Assembly (NCBI GenBank): GCA_958349075.1
Contig: CATWBR010000016.1
Span: forward strand, 1-20,889
DNA: 20,889 bases
Origin: an uncultured Clostridium sp.
GTDB taxonomy: Bacteria; Bacillota; Clostridia; Lachnospirales; Lachnospiraceae
Direction: 5' to 3'
Shown here piece after piece: positions 20,716-20,889 of the stretch. Each line of letters begins with the position of its first letter. Position 1 is the first letter of the stretch. A model generated the notes under the pieces. The model searched no databases. It saw only the letters and a program-made list of their open reading frames with translations, and had not been told where the DNA came from. The translations under genes were made by a program, and so were the position numbers.

Positions 20716-20889
20716 GCAGTTTAATTAGGCGCTACGTACGGTTTCCGGTGCTATCGAGAAAGGCCGCATATCTGCCCAATGAATTGTATCGTTCTCGTTC
20801 CCAAGCTCTTTCCCCATTTATTCTGCTGATAATTAAGCTTTGAACATTATACAACATTTTTCAATGTAAAAACAGATAAATTTTTCTGC
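20716..20889. other. Edge region with no supported gene
   Basis: On the minus strand a 30-codon reading runs from an ATG at 20817 to a stop at 20725, and a TATAAT occurs at 20846-20851, but no ribosome-binding site or good -35 is present. The end is AT-rich and looks like intergenic DNA before a gene beyond the window. Confidence 0.4.

Noticed and set aside
20725..20817. 30-codon minus-strand ORF at the right edge
   Set aside because: It has no ribosome-binding site, and the upstream TATAAT has no usable -35. Chance is the simplest explanation.

Overview
The window looks like chromosomal DNA of a low- to mid-GC Firmicute of the Lachnospiraceae / Clostridium cluster XIVa type. The evidence is strong AGGAGG ribosome-binding sites, sigma-A-like promoters, N-terminal lipoprotein signals, a YesM/YesN-type two-component system and a YARHG-domain lipoprotein. 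The species cannot be fixed from sequence alone. No transposase, integrase, CRISPR array, rRNA or tRNA is visible.

Left part (1-5,700), unlinked housekeeping or accessory genes: an unrecognised 213-aa protein behind a good promoter (103-744, +); a two-gene flavin-fold/GNAT operon (1765 to 815, -) with a palindrome over its promoter; a crotonase-fold acyl-CoA enzyme with a perfect TTGACA-17-TATAAT promoter (2902 to 2087, -); a YARHG lipoprotein (3346-4806, +); and a small operon of an NTF2/SnoaL-fold protein and a membrane-anchored coiled-coil protein (5684 to 4870, -).

Centre (5,700-17,700), one long + strand sugar operon of nine genes. It encodes an RbsA/MglA-type double ATPase, an RbsC-type permease, a substrate-binding lipoprotein made of two tandem binding domains, a D-lyxose isomerase-family enzyme, a DUF4432 epimerase-like protein, a PfkB sugar kinase, a YesN-type response regulator, a YesM-type histidine kinase with almost no extracellular part, and a second full-length MglA-like double ABC protein whose nucleotide-binding motifs have decayed in both halves. 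Likely flow: an aldose (mannose- or lyxose-like) is captured and imported, perhaps anomerised, isomerised to a ketose and phosphorylated. The three regulatory genes probably control the operon promoter, where two ACCCCCT repeats 22 bp apart sit before an extended -10. The most novel proposal is that the dead ABC protein is the input subunit of the kinase, reporting transporter state. The binding-protein gene also carries a 410-bp perfect internal repeat flanked by diverged sequence, which suggests recent gene conversion between the two domains.

Right part (17,700-20,700), a second + strand operon: a small PNPOx-fold flavoprotein, a PNPOx-fold protein fused to a 2[4Fe-4S] ferredoxin, a class M sirtuin (SirTM, ADP-ribosyltransferase-like) and a zinc-type macrodomain ADP-ribosyl hydrolase. 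This is a writer/eraser pair for reversible protein ADP-ribosylation, here next to redox proteins and, within this window, without the GcvH-L and lipoate ligase genes it is usually found with. Tandem terminators close the operon. The last ~170 bases hold no convincing gene.
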